From assembly GCF_000271665.2 (NCBI RefSeq), contig NZ_CP010978.1:4060501-4124500 (forward strand): a stretch of 64,000 nucleotides of DNA. Direction: 5' to 3'. A model generated the notes under the pieces. It had not been told where the DNA came from and did no database searches. It worked only from the letters and a program-made list of their open reading frames with translations. Positions 17,952 through 26,044 of the stretch are shown in pieces. Source of the stretch: Pelosinus fermentans JBW45 (GTDB lineage Bacteria; Bacillota; Negativicutes; DSM-13327). Position 1 is the stretch's first letter, and the number at the start of each line of letters is the position of its first letter. The position numbers were made by a program, and so were the translations under genes.

Positions 17952-17973
17952 TTACTTAGCCATAACTAAGTAA
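17952..17973. promoter_or_regulatory. inverted repeat upstream of gmhB
   Basis: TTACTTAG (17952-17959) and CTAAGTAA (17966-17973) flank a 6-bp spacer, 37 bp before the gmhB start. Its position suits an operator, but no second copy or cognate regulator is evident. Confidence 0.3.
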
Positions 17974-18019
17974 ATTCCTGCAATTTTTTCAATCTTCAAT
18001 TTCTCTAAACAAAACTATT

Positions 18020-18089
18020 GAACCACAAAGTACACTATAGAGCGTACCCCTTAGTGTGATGCGCCAGCGTCATTGTGTCTTTGTGGTTC
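18020..18089. repeat. intergenic inverted-repeat element with GAACCACAAAG ends
   Basis: GAACCACAAAG (18020-18030) and its exact complement (18079-18089) bound a 70-bp element. Inside is a second nested pair, ACACTA and TAGTGT. The same 11-mer stands alone at 15755. It could fold into a cruciform or RNA hairpin; no coding content is apparent. Confidence 0.5.
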
Positions 18090-18097
18090 GTAAAAGG

Positions 18098-18214
18098 TCA
18101 AATCAATTCTTCCTCCCCGCGAACGGCCTCCACAGATAAATATACATCGTCACCAGTTCTTTCATAAAACAAAGCCGTGCCAAGCCTCAAGACGTTAAGA
18201 ATCAAATACACCAT
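18098..18214 (-). CDS. possible 38-aa small protein or gene remnant
   Basis: A frame from the ATG at 18214 reads MVYLILNVLRLGTALFYERT and ends VRGEEELI. The sequence looks protein-like, but there is no RBS and the start lies inside the terminator-like hairpin at 18209-18246. It is probably the tail of a lost gene; the family is unknown. Confidence 0.25.
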   Translation of the reverse strand: MVYLILNVLRLGTALFYERTGDDVYLSVEAVRGEEELI

Positions 18215-18246
18215 CATTTTGCTCATAAACGAACAAAATAATGGTG
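18209..18246 (-). terminator. hairpin downstream of the PEPCK-like gene
   Basis: CACCATCATTTTG (18209-18221) pairs with CAAAATAATGGTG (18234-18246) with one mismatch. It lies 22 bp past the stop of the gene at 18268-20034. Confidence 0.6.
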
Positions 18247-18267
18247 CATTCTAAAATTAAGATATAC

Positions 18268-20034
18268 CTAATTGCTCTCACTTAGAATCATTTGAAGCAG
18301 TACCCGTGCTGCCTCTTCTGGACCCTTGCGTTCCCAGCCTGCAATACTAAGCCTGGTACGCATTTGACCAACAAATATTCCTTGTTTAAAAAATGCATCA
18401 AAATATTTCTTGGCGATTACTTCATGCAATTGTCTATATTGGGATGGACCAAACACATTTGCAAAATAGGTCTGTACTAAACCTGTAGAGGTCGTAGTGC
18501 CTTTACTCATAACCGCCCCAGCTCTAAAGACATTAATCGCCTCTGTCGCATTCGGGAATTCTTCAATGATCGGATGATCTTCGTCAATCTGATCAAAATT
18601 ATTGCAGTATAATAAGAAATCAACTTTATGCCCTTTGACTATTTTATCATATGTCGTAACTGGCAAAATCGTCCGAGCGTTCTTCTGGCTTGGGTTCATA
18701 ATAATGGCTCTATCGATCTGACCAAAAGCATAGCCTGGGTTCAAATCATCTAACCTAACATATGCCCCTATTTCAGTGCCATAACCAATCACATCACCCT
18801 CGTCATTAATTGACAGAGAACCCATATCATCTGCGATGACAATGATATCTTGAATATACTCTTCCCCAAGGACACGAAAAGCCTCCAAGGTTTCGGATTT
18901 CCCTGCTCCTGTATCTCCCATGACAAGTATATTCGCTTCCTTATTACCCTTCAAGATAATTCTAGCCATGGCACCATGGAAAGGCATTTTGCCATTCTTC
19001 ATCATGCGTATATTATGCAAGGTGAGAACCATTTTTTTCAAATAGCCGAAATACCCAAACTCATCTCGGTTCGGGATGGCTGCTACTAATATTTCATTCT
19101 CATTATCCTCATAAAATACAGTCGGCAACAAGTTCGTCAGATCATCTAAGGTGTTTCCTGGCACGCCAAAAAGGAACACAGCATCTGGCTGTTTTTTGAG
19201 TTCATCATCATCCGCTATTTCAAATAGATTACACAAGGAAAAACCGAGTTCAAAAAATCTCTCATGAAAATAAATAGCAATAACTAAGGGTCCCACCTTC
19301 GCTGGATAACATAGCCATTCCTCTGCATTAATATCTACTACGTCCAGTGGATTTTTAGCAATTCTCTCAAATTTACCGTTCCGTTTATTCATGGGAGGAT
19401 CTAAAACCAAAGGCGGATAGATACAAACCTGACGAATCATCTGAATCTGATTCAGCTTATCATAGATTTGCCCCGAAAAAGGTATCTCTCCAATAGTGCT
19501 AATCGCTGCCAGTTCCGCACCAGCAGTAACCTGCCTAAACACCTTGGGGTGATGTGTAATATTGATTTGTAAATCTCTATACGTTTTTCTTACTAGATGA
19601 TTCAATTGTTCTATCGTAGAATGGAAGGTTCGATAAGGCCGAGTTTCCAAGCCATCATCTTCAGAATGACAAACGATAAATCGATTAAAATTCCGCCAAT
19701 AATTATATAAATATTGAACAAAATCATTCAGCAGTTCCGGATTCTTCGAAAATTGTTCAGACCCTTTTACAACCTGCCCAACAAGGCTGACAGGCATTTT
19801 ACATATATAGTGAAACGTATCGATTAAAAGCTTGATATCTTCCTCTTCAATATCGTCCTTATTCGCAAAAATGTCTAGTAAAATAGATTTTCGTTTTGAT
19901 AGTTCTTTGACAGCCATGGTAAGTACGGTAGCAAATAAATCACTACACAATAGCTCTTCCGATGTATCGCATACCCTATTCTTTAGTTTAATAATAATTT
20001 GTTTGTCATTAATTTTACTTGAAATCATACTCAT
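18268..20034 (-). CDS. PEP carboxykinase-like P-loop protein
   Basis: This 588-aa protein has a well-formed Walker A loop GDTGAGKSETLEAF at about residue 370, then IIVIADDMGSL (Walker B-like) and a C-terminal half with PEPCK/HPr-kinase-fold features (RTILPVTTYDKIVKGHKVDFLLYCNN). The N-terminal ~330 residues are not typical of PckA. True ATP-type PckA has GLSGTGKTT and is ~530 residues, so this is a divergent PEPCK-fold paralogue; the reaction cannot be assigned. A protein-kinase-like role, as for HPr kinase, is also possible. It is monocistronic, with a hairpin terminator downstream. Confidence 0.6.
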   Translation of the reverse strand: MSMISSKINDKQIIIKLKNRVCDTSEELLCSDLFATVLTMAVKELSKRKSILLDIFANKDDIEEEDIKLLIDTFHYICKMPVSLVGQVVKGSEQFSKNPELLNDFVQYLYNYWRNFNRFIVCHSEDDGLETRPYRTFHSTIEQLNHLVRKTYRDLQINITHHPKVFRQVTAGAELAAISTIGEIPFSGQIYDKLNQIQMIRQVCIYPPLVLDPPMNKRNGKFERIAKNPLDVVDINAEEWLCYPAKVGPLVIAIYFHERFFELGFSLCNLFEIADDDELKKQPDAVFLFGVPGNTLDDLTNLLPTVFYEDNENEILVAAIPNRDEFGYFGYLKKMVLTLHNIRMMKNGKMPFHGAMARIILKGNKEANILVMGDTGAGKSETLEAFRVLGEEYIQDIIVIADDMGSLSINDEGDVIGYGTEIGAYVRLDDLNPGYAFGQIDRAIIMNPSQKNARTILPVTTYDKIVKGHKVDFLLYCNNFDQIDEDHPIIEEFPNATEAINVFRAGAVMSKGTTTSTGLVQTYFANVFGPSQYRQLHEVIAKKYFDAFFKQGIFVGQMRTRLSIAGWERKGPEEAARVLLQMILSESN

Positions 20035-20302
20035 AGTTCACTCTCCCATATTTTTTGATGATCCATTCAACATGCTTTTTATATTTCACATCATCTTACT
20101 GGCTAATCGCATAACAATTGGATTATCCATTTAAGAATTTAGATGGTTGAAATCTGCTTTATACAAGTTACTTTCTTTCAAAAATTAATCACAAGAGAAT
20201 TACAATCATTTTACCGCAATTTATAGAATTGGTAAATACTTCTAATTGTTTTTTTGTAATATAATAATGTATACTGAAAAATTTTGCACATATGAAAGAG
20301 GA

Positions 20303-20362
20303 CAGCAAAAATTAAACAGCCTCAATTCGATAGAAGTTCGAACTAAAGCTGTTAATTTTGCT
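20303..20362. terminator. long hairpin with T-run
   Basis: AGCAAAAATTAAACAGC (20303-20320 region) pairs with GCTGTTAATTTTGCT (20348-20362), with an inner TTCGA/TCGAA stem. CTTTTG follows on the plus side. No gene ends just before it, so it may be the leftover terminator or leader of a lost gene. Confidence 0.5.
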
Positions 20363-20563
20363 CTTTTGTACTGTATCAAAAAACCTCACTTTTAAGTGTA
20401 TTTATTGATAAGCAACTAAAAGCTCGTGATGAGTAGCAAATCTATGAACATTGTATTTAAAAGTACTCCCGGACGTTTCTTATTTGGCACTATTTTGAGC
20501 ATCTATCGACTTATCAAGTTGACAATTAAGGAACATCCCTTAGTGTCTTCAGGGGTAGTATTC

Positions 20564-20635
20564 ATGCCGACGAAAGATACAAATATACTGATTGTAATTG
20601 AGACCAATGGACGTCAGGCTCTGATTATTTATTAG
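20564..20635 (+). pseudogene. truncated duplicate of the response regulator's first codons
   Basis: The first 11 codons (MPTKDTNILIV) are nearly identical in DNA to the start of the response regulator at 21118, including the leader GTATTC before the ATG. The copy then jumps to IETNGRQAL, which in the intact gene begins at 21217. A 66-bp segment (equivalent to 21151-21216) is missing, and both junctions read GTA. The frame stops at 20635. It is a decayed partial duplication. Confidence 0.8.
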
Positions 20636-20828
20636 GGAAAAATTGAATTGACGGTTTTTCATAAGAGCAGACATGAACCCATTTTCCATCGCAAATCAAC
20701 TCGATTTTTCCCAGTTGCCTGCCTTCCCAAATCCAGGACTTGATGACTTCTGCTACAATTATATTGGTTTTTTTCTGCGACAAGGTTGGATCCGCTACTA
20801 CTGGGATACCATGAATGATTGTACACAT
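20625..20828 (-). CDS. 67-aa conserved-looking small protein of unknown function
   Basis: The frame begins MCTIIHGIPVVADP and ends SIQFFPNK. A strong AGGAGG stands eight bases before the ATG at 20828, so it is probably expressed. It has no signal peptide or membrane helix and contains two Cys. Its 3' end overlaps the decayed response-regulator copy by 11 bp on the other strand. I do not recognise the family. Confidence 0.55.
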   Translation of the reverse strand: MCTIIHGIPVVADPTLSQKKTNIIVAEVIKSWIWEGRQLGKIELICDGKWVHVCSYEKPSIQFFPNK

Positions 20829-21117
20829 TATATAAGCCTCCTATCACTTATTTGCTAAAGAGTTGAATGATTAATTTCTATATAATGGATATATTTTGAT
20901 AACCAAACTCATGGCAAATATATAAAAGTTCTTTGCTATCCAAATTTTTCATCCTTTGTTAACAATTAGTACTACTCCATAGTAACCTACTATTATTACA
21001 GGACTCTTAAACAAAGATTAGAATTGGATTAAAAAGTTCAAATTTCTCTTCCTATCTGTACCAAAAAATGGTCTTATATATTTAAGAGGTTTGATTAAAC
21101 AATAAGGGGGTGTATTC

Positions 21118-21816
21118 ATGCCGACGAAAGATACAAATATATTGATTGTAGAAGATGAGTGGAAAATCGCCCGATTTATACAAATGGAACTGGAACACGA
21201 AGGCTTTAAAACCGTAATTGAGACCAATGGGCGTCAGGCTCTGGATCGAATTATCCAAGAGAACTTTGACCTCATTTTGTTAGATATTATGCTGCCGGAG
21301 ATGTCCGGCATAGAAGTCTGCCGCCGGGTTCGAGAGATTTCCCAAATACCGATCATCATGATTACCGCCAAAGGTGCAATTGAAGATAGAGTCATGGGGC
21401 TGGACATTGGCGCAGATGACTATCTAACCAAACCATTTGCAATACAAGAACTTCTGGCCAGAATCCGTGCAGCTGTGCGTAAAAAAAATAAGGCGAGTAA
21501 GTGCCAGATACTCGATCAAGGAAATTTACGCGTAAAAAATCTCGTTTTATTTTCAAAGCGTTTTGAAGCACAGGTCAACGGGCAGCCTATCGAATTAACT
21601 AAAAAAGAATATGGTCTCCTCGAATATTTAGTACGTAATAAGCACATTGTATTAGATCGCGAACACATTCTGCAGGATGTCTGGGGTTATGAATATGCAG
21701 GAAATACAAATGTAGTGGATGTTTATATTCGCTATTTGCGCAGCAAACTTGATGAACAGTTCGGGGAAAAATATATACATACAGTTAGGGGAATCGGCTA
21801 TGTGGTCAAAGATTAA
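21118..21816 (+). CDS. OmpR/PhoB-family response regulator
   Basis: A 232-aa two-component regulator. The receiver domain (residues 8-120) has the acidic pair ED at 12-13, the phosphoacceptor in LILLDIMLPEMSG, MITAK and the K of LTKPF. The C-terminal winged helix (residues 135-230) has LTKKEYGLLEYLVRN and VDVYIRYLRSKLD. GGGGGTG precedes the ATG. It overlaps the start of a sensor kinase gene that is itself broken, so the regulator is intact but its cognate kinase is not. The partial duplicate at 20564 shows that this gene has been copied and partly lost nearby. Confidence 0.9.
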   Translation: MPTKDTNILIVEDEWKIARFIQMELEHEGFKTVIETNGRQALDRIIQENFDLILLDIMLPEMSGIEVCRRVREISQIPIIMITAKGAIEDRVMGLDIGADDYLTKPFAIQELLARIRAAVRKKNKASKCQILDQGNLRVKNLVLFSKRFEAQVNGQPIELTKKEYGLLEYLVRNKHIVLDREHILQDVWGYEYAGNTNVVDVYIRYLRSKLDEQFGEKYIHTVRGIGYVVKD

Positions 21817-22523
21817 AAAATTCACCATATCAATGTCGATTCAATTGACGATATTCTACATTGGTATTTTGTTCTGCATTCTGTTCATCATGAGCTTTTT
21901 TACAGTCTGGGGGATACAATACATCATGTTTATGCAAGCAGAAAATGACATTATTTCTAGTGCCAATAACATTACCAGCTATCTAGCAGCAGGTCATCCT
22001 TTAGATCAACAATTATTAAGTGAAAATTTTCTTGCATCCGATGTTATTCTCAGGATCTATGTGAACAAAGTAACCTAATAATAGATAATGCTCCTTACAC
22101 GATTAGCACTAACAAACCTCAGATGAGAGAGCAAGAAGGCATTCAGCTTATTCCACGCCATGCCTACGAGGTAAACCATACTCATTTTTATTACTTACAG
22201 CAATTGGTGCAACAAAATGGTCATTCATACCAATTGTATTTCATGAAAATAATCTCGGAGAGAAATGCTGTTCTAAAGACCTTATCCAATGTTATGAAAG
22301 CAAGCAACCTCATCGCCCTATTGTTTATCATTACGTCTGGTATCTTTATCATTTGCTATATTCTGCGACCCATTCGAAATATAACGGCAATTGCTAAAGA
22401 GTTTGAGATTAATGACTTAAGCAAACTCAGCAGCATGACATTGAGATTCAATTGACAAGTATAGTAGATGAAGGTACTACAATTAGACTGCAGTTTCCCC
22501 TACCTTCCAAAATCAATGATTAA
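21800..22523 (+). pseudogene. sensor histidine kinase with frameshift and internal deletion
   Basis: The frame from the ATG at 21800 (MWSKIKKFTISMSIQLTIFYIG) encodes a first membrane helix and part of a sensor loop, and stops at 22076. Reading one base over from about 22070 continues with APYTISTNKPQMREQEG, a second membrane helix and the start of HAMP (ILRPIRNITAIAKEFEINDLSKLSS). The text then jumps to VDEGTTIRLQFPLPSKIND, the last strand of the ATPase domain, ending at 22523. The histidine-box and nearly all ATP-binding motifs are deleted. The gene overlaps the regulator by 17 bp, so it was its partner. Confidence 0.85.
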
Positions 22524-22534
22524 CTGATGCAAAT

Positions 22535-22660
22535 CAGCTCTCTTAGTGATGTCCGCTCAATAACCTTTGTACTGTTTTTTTCAATTCATCAAGCTTTCCA
22601 TACAAAAACTCTCTCAATAAACAACTGGACGTTCATCCACCTTGTCTACTAAGAGAGCTG
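22535..22660. repeat. 126-bp element with 13-bp terminal inverted repeats
   Basis: CAGCTCTCTTAGT (22535-22547) is repeated as a perfect complement at 22648-22660. Subterminal GATGTCC and GGACGTTCATC are also roughly inverted. It has no coding capacity. It could be a MITE-like element or a long hairpin at the end of the broken kinase gene. Confidence 0.45.
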
Positions 22661-22668
22661 CATATTGG

Positions 22669-23268
22669 CTATATCTTCAAGTAAATCTTTGGATCACTAT
22701 CGTCTTTAAGGAGAGCATTTGAATCTGCGATACTCTGGTTAATCTTTTTAATTCCAGCATCTGTTGCTTTTCTCACAGCTTCCTTCACTGGAGATCTCTT
22801 ACCAATGGAGGTATATGGGATCCACGTAGTGTTAGAGCCTCGGCCTATAACATCTTCAATTAAAGTATATTTCTGGGTAATGGCATTATATAAACGAACT
22901 CTAAGTGTAGCCACCGTTTTGATATTTTTATAATATAATATATCGCGATAATCGGATTTTACAGGAAGAATTTCCACAGTAAGTAAGGAATTGGTTCCTA
23001 ATTCTTTAGCCAAACTGTTTAAATCTTGCTGATCTTCTAGTTGTAGTTTTTCCAGCGTATTCTCCCTTAAGTCCTTACTTACAAATTCCCCACCTGGCAT
23101 CTGTTTGTTTAACTTCTCAGTAATTTCACTTTTCAGTTCATTTCCATACGTTTCTTTAGAACTATCCATTACTATAAACCTTATATTTTCGGGGTTCGCA
23201 GAAGATGCATGAACTGGGAATGTTAGCATAACAAACATTGTTACAAGTATACACAAACTCTTATACAT
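22669..23268 (-). CDS. secreted protein of unknown function
   Basis: A 199-aa protein with a signal peptide (hydrophobic residues 5-19, then VHASS). The mature part begins NPENIRFIVMDSS, has a helix-rich middle (ELKSEITEKLNKQM, DLNSLAKELGTNSLLTVEIL) and a beta segment (TVATLRVRLYNAITQKYTLIED). This pattern recalls lipoprotein-like domains that assemble at membranes, but I do not recognise the family. AAGGAGATAATATAC precedes the ATG. A tract of five 11-bp direct repeats lies 131-185 bp upstream, so it is probably controlled by an OmpR-type regulator. Confidence 0.65.
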   Translation of the reverse strand: MYKSLCILVTMFVMLTFPVHASSANPENIRFIVMDSSKETYGNELKSEITEKLNKQMPGGEFVSKDLRENTLEKLQLEDQQDLNSLAKELGTNSLLTVEILPVKSDYRDILYYKNIKTVATLRVRLYNAITQKYTLIEDVIGRGSNTTWIPYTSIGKRSPVKEAVRKATDAGIKKINQSIADSNALLKDDSDPKIYLKI

Positions 23269-23398
23269 GTATATTATCTCCTTATTGCCATCTTTAAATT
23301 ATTTTGATTATCATTACAATTGCTCTGAAGCTTATTTATGGCTTAAAGCTATTTTTTTCTCCTCTCAGTTAATCTTACCTTTATAATAGCCCTACATT

Positions 23399-23453
23399 AT
23401 TAGACTATCATTAGACTAAGATTAGAATTAGATTAAAATTAGATTAAAAATGA
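23399..23453. promoter_or_regulatory. five tandem 11-bp direct repeats, OmpR/PhoB-type binding tract
   Basis: Five contiguous 11-mers run ATTAGACTATC, ATTAGACTAAG, ATTAGAATTAG, ATTAAAATTAG, ATTAAAAATGA. The 11-bp period is the spacing used by OmpR/PhoB dimers on DNA. Downstream on the minus strand lie a TATAA-like box and the secreted-protein gene at 22669-23268. Confidence 0.65.
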
Positions 23454-23468
23454 TAACGCGTCCAGATC

Positions 23469-23514
23469 GTAAACAAAAGGTACTTTACACGAGCGTAAAG
23501 TACCTTTTGTTTAC
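23469..23514. terminator. perfect 20-bp hairpin
   Basis: Arms at 23469-23488 and 23495-23514 are exactly complementary (core AAAAGGTACTTT) with the 6-nt loop ACGAGC. It lies just upstream of the 11-bp repeat tract and about 235 bp past the truncated regulator at 23750. It could terminate that minus-strand transcript, although no long T-run follows. Confidence 0.6.
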
Positions 23515-23749
23515 AATCGGCGTCTCTTAGATTTCCCAAGGGACTTTTTCTCACATTATTGTTTAAGGGAACACTAAGGCACGTCAGAGTGTGCAAAAAT
23601 TTATGTCTCCAATACGTCCTGGCAGAGTATTTGAAAGATATCAAAATATTAAAAATGCTGTCGGGTTTGTATATAGAATTTCTTAACAACAACTCTTCAT
23701 ATCTGCATGTTGTACAGATGGCTTATAACGTCATCTGCTTTTGGTATGT

Positions 23750-23950
23750 TTAAATCATAATAATTTCAAATCGATCTTTTTGGGGCAGCATCAAATTAAC
23801 GGCAATAACATCATACATATTCGTCATTGCCTTTTTCAAACCTAACACTCCATCTTGGACAATCTCGGCTTTATAACTATTAAATTGTAGATAATCCCGT
23901 TCCAGTTCAGCAATGTCCATGTCGTCTTCAATAATTAATACACGTTTCAC
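23750..23950 (-). pseudogene. truncated response regulator, receiver N-terminus only
   Basis: The 66 codons encode the first part of a receiver domain (RVLIIEDDMDIAELERDYL). The phosphoacceptor position reads VIAVNLMLPQKDRF, with Asn at residue 52 where Asp is expected, and Arg where Gly is usual after KD. The frame stops at the next beta-strand, and no winged-helix domain follows. Its start overlaps the kinase stop by four bases (ATGA), so it was the second gene of a kinase-regulator operon. Confidence 0.8.
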
Positions 23951-25116
23951 GTTGTGCTCTCATCCCTATACTCTTGTAAAACTGGAAGCTTTATCGTAAA
24001 ACAAGTGCCTTGCTTCTCTTTACTCGAAACAGTAATTTCCCCACAGTGAGCCTCGATAAGTTCCCTCGCGATTGCTAGACCAAGTCCAGTACACATATAT
24101 TCTTTCTTGCGTTCTATATCAATACGATAAAAACGTTCAAAAATATGTGGTAGCTTATCTTCAGCAATTCCATATCCATTGTCTTCAATAGCAAGACAAA
24201 TAAAATCATTTTGTAGATACATCTTAATTCTGATAGATAAATCATTTTCCGGACCATGCTGAACAGCATTACTAATAATATTGTTAAAAGCCTGATGAAA
24301 TCTTTTGCCATCAAGGTTTACGCGATATTCTTGCTTTAGATCTGAGATATATTGGAACTGGATATTTTTTTCTTCTAGGTCAAATTTGTATTCTTCCATA
24401 AAATCATCCATAAAAGTACCAATTCCTACACTCTCAAAAGCGAAATCTAATTTTTGCATATCCAATTTTGAAAAAAGGAATAGATCATCAATCAATTTAT
24501 TGATATAAACCGTATTATGATGGATGGTTTTTAGATACTTGTCCTTGTCACCCTGAATTTTAATATTCTCATCCAGCAAGGCTTCAATATAGCCCTGAAT
24601 CGCTGTTATTGGTGTTTTTAAATCATGAGAAATATTAGCGACGAGTGTTTTTCGATTTTCTTCATACTCGTTTTGTATTTTTTCACTTTCATATAATTTT
24701 TGTGCCATTTCGTTAAACGAATAAATCAATAAACCTAGATCATTTGGGACATCACACTCAACTTTTACATTATAGTTTCCCTTAGAAATTTCATCTACAC
24801 CTAGCTTGAGTTTTTCAATTGGTGTAAATATTCGTTTCTCTAAACGCAGCATAAAAATAAAATGGACTATTTCTTTTATACTAATGACGACTGCGAAAAA
24901 AATACCAATCCCTTTAAAGCCTACCCAATTAAATAATAGGTACAAAATCAGGATATTAAACAGTACAAAAGCTGGTCTGAAATAGCGAAAGTATTGATGA
25001 TACTTATGAAATTCCCGATGATGGTGTAAATGAATTCTTTGGAAAGTTGAGAAACATTTATCGTCACATTGATTGTGCCTTTTAGAATTAAAATGACGTC
25101 TACTGGGCCTAAACAT
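23947..25116 (-). CDS. sensor histidine kinase, HisKA/HATPase
   Basis: A ~389-aa membrane kinase. After a His-rich cytosolic start (HLHHHREFHKYHQ near residue 35) come two close membrane helices (residues about 50-90), a HAMP domain, the H-box HDLKTPITAIQGY, the N-box FNNIISNAVQHG, and G-boxes DNGYGIAED and GLGLAIARELIEAHCG. All motifs are intact. With such a short outer loop it probably senses within the membrane or in the cytosol. I prefer the ATG at 25116 with AGGTG six bases upstream over a GTG at 25125. Its partner regulator downstream is truncated. Confidence 0.88.
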   Translation of the reverse strand: MFRPSRRHFNSKRHNQCDDKCFSTFQRIHLHHHREFHKYHQYFRYFRPAFVLFNILILYLLFNWVGFKGIGIFFAVVISIKEIVHFIFMLRLEKRIFTPIEKLKLGVDEISKGNYNVKVECDVPNDLGLLIYSFNEMAQKLYESEKIQNEYEENRKTLVANISHDLKTPITAIQGYIEALLDENIKIQGDKDKYLKTIHHNTVYINKLIDDLFLFSKLDMQKLDFAFESVGIGTFMDDFMEEYKFDLEEKNIQFQYISDLKQEYRVNLDGKRFHQAFNNIISNAVQHGPENDLSIRIKMYLQNDFICLAIEDNGYGIAEDKLPHIFERFYRIDIERKKEYMCTGLGLAIARELIEAHCGEITVSSKEKQGTCFTIKLPVLQEYRDESTT

Positions 25117-25171
25117 CAAAATCACCTGCTCTTTACGTAGTATTGCCTTATTATATTATAAATAATGAAAA

Positions 25172-25201
25172 GGGCGCAAACCATTCTTTCAGCTTGCGCC
25201 C
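25172..25201 (-). terminator. terminator of the His/Cys-rich gene
   Basis: GGGCGCAA (25172-25179) pairs with TTGCGCCC (25194-25201). On the minus strand CTTTTC follows. It lies 28 bp past the gene at 25229-25894 and before the kinase gene. Confidence 0.75.
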
Positions 25202-25228
25202 AGTAGTACAGTAACCTAGAGTTATGGA

Positions 25229-25894
25229 TTATTTATTAAGTTGCAACTCAGCGACTATGTCCAGTACGTGTTGCTCATTTTCTTCATTGCGTTGTGCGCC
25301 GTCAAAAGCGATCACGATTTTCTCAATGTCATAATTTTTACTGACGGTCATCGCAAATGAAAATTTACCTTTCTCTATGCAGCAAAACTCTCTCATAAAG
25401 CAGCAATGTCCCCGACCGTGGTCACTCTCAGTATGACTCATTCGTTCCTGGAGTAGTGTTTTGATATCTTCAGGTAGTTCTGCTACCTCCAATGTAACAA
25501 GAATTGTTTTATCTTCCTGTTCTTCTACTTTGATGCTGTTTAAAAGACTTAAAACAAAGGAGAGTTTTGTAAGTTTGTCCTTTATGCTCCCACATCTGCC
25601 ACCAGCATGATTCACATGTCTAAATAGTCTGTGATGCATTCCATGCATTTCATTTCCTGGGCAATGCTTCGTAAACTCGGTAGTACTCTGATGTTTGACT
25701 TGCTTTCCTTCATAATTCACTTCGGAAGTTATGCTTGCCTTAGTCTGCATTGTCACAAGATTTTTTTGAAATTCATTCTTTACATAAAAAACCTTTGCTT
25801 GGTCTTTATTCACTTCCACTGTTGCCACACCATTGATAACCTCTTTATCCCGTAACTTTTGGACCACATCATACAAAAATTTAAGTTTGTTCAT
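25229..25894 (-). CDS. His/Cys-rich protein of unknown function
   Basis: A 221-aa cytosolic protein without signal peptide or membrane helix. Two clusters suggest metal binding: HCPGNEMHGMHHRLFRHVNHAGGRCG (described by its key residues, seven His and two Cys at about residues 77-101) and HGRGHCCFMREFCCIE (about residues 158-173). The rest alternates strands and helices. A strong AAGGAGG precedes the ATG. It is transcribed towards the kinase at 23947, whose N-terminus is also His-rich, so the two may belong to one metal-responsive unit. I do not recognise the family. Confidence 0.6.
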   Translation of the reverse strand: MNKLKFLYDVVQKLRDKEVINGVATVEVNKDQAKVFYVKNEFQKNLVTMQTKASITSEVNYEGKQVKHQSTTEFTKHCPGNEMHGMHHRLFRHVNHAGGRCGSIKDKLTKLSFVLSLLNSIKVEEQEDKTILVTLEVAELPEDIKTLLQERMSHTESDHGRGHCCFMREFCCIEKGKFSFAMTVSKNYDIEKIVIAFDGAQRNEENEQHVLDIVAELQLNK

Positions 25895-26044
25895 CTTATT
25901 AATAAGCCTCCTTAATTTGTTATGAGCTTATTATAAGAGAAGATTTTAAACTACGTTTAAAGCAATTATAAAATTTTTATAAAGTTTTATAAAATGTTTG
26001 TAAAACTATATCTTTTCTAACATTATGATATCTAAAGTCACAGT

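Noticed and set aside
20426-20635. 69-aa ORF as a real gene
   Set aside because: Its C-terminal part is the damaged copy of the response-regulator start, and the first part has no RBS or recognisable content.
23399-23453. CRISPR-like array
   Set aside because: The 11-bp repeats are contiguous without spacers and too short; they fit a regulator-binding tract.
23559-23753. 64-aa plus-strand ORF beside the truncated regulator
   Set aside because: No RBS, no recognised pattern, and it faces the regulator remnant; I could not support it as a gene.
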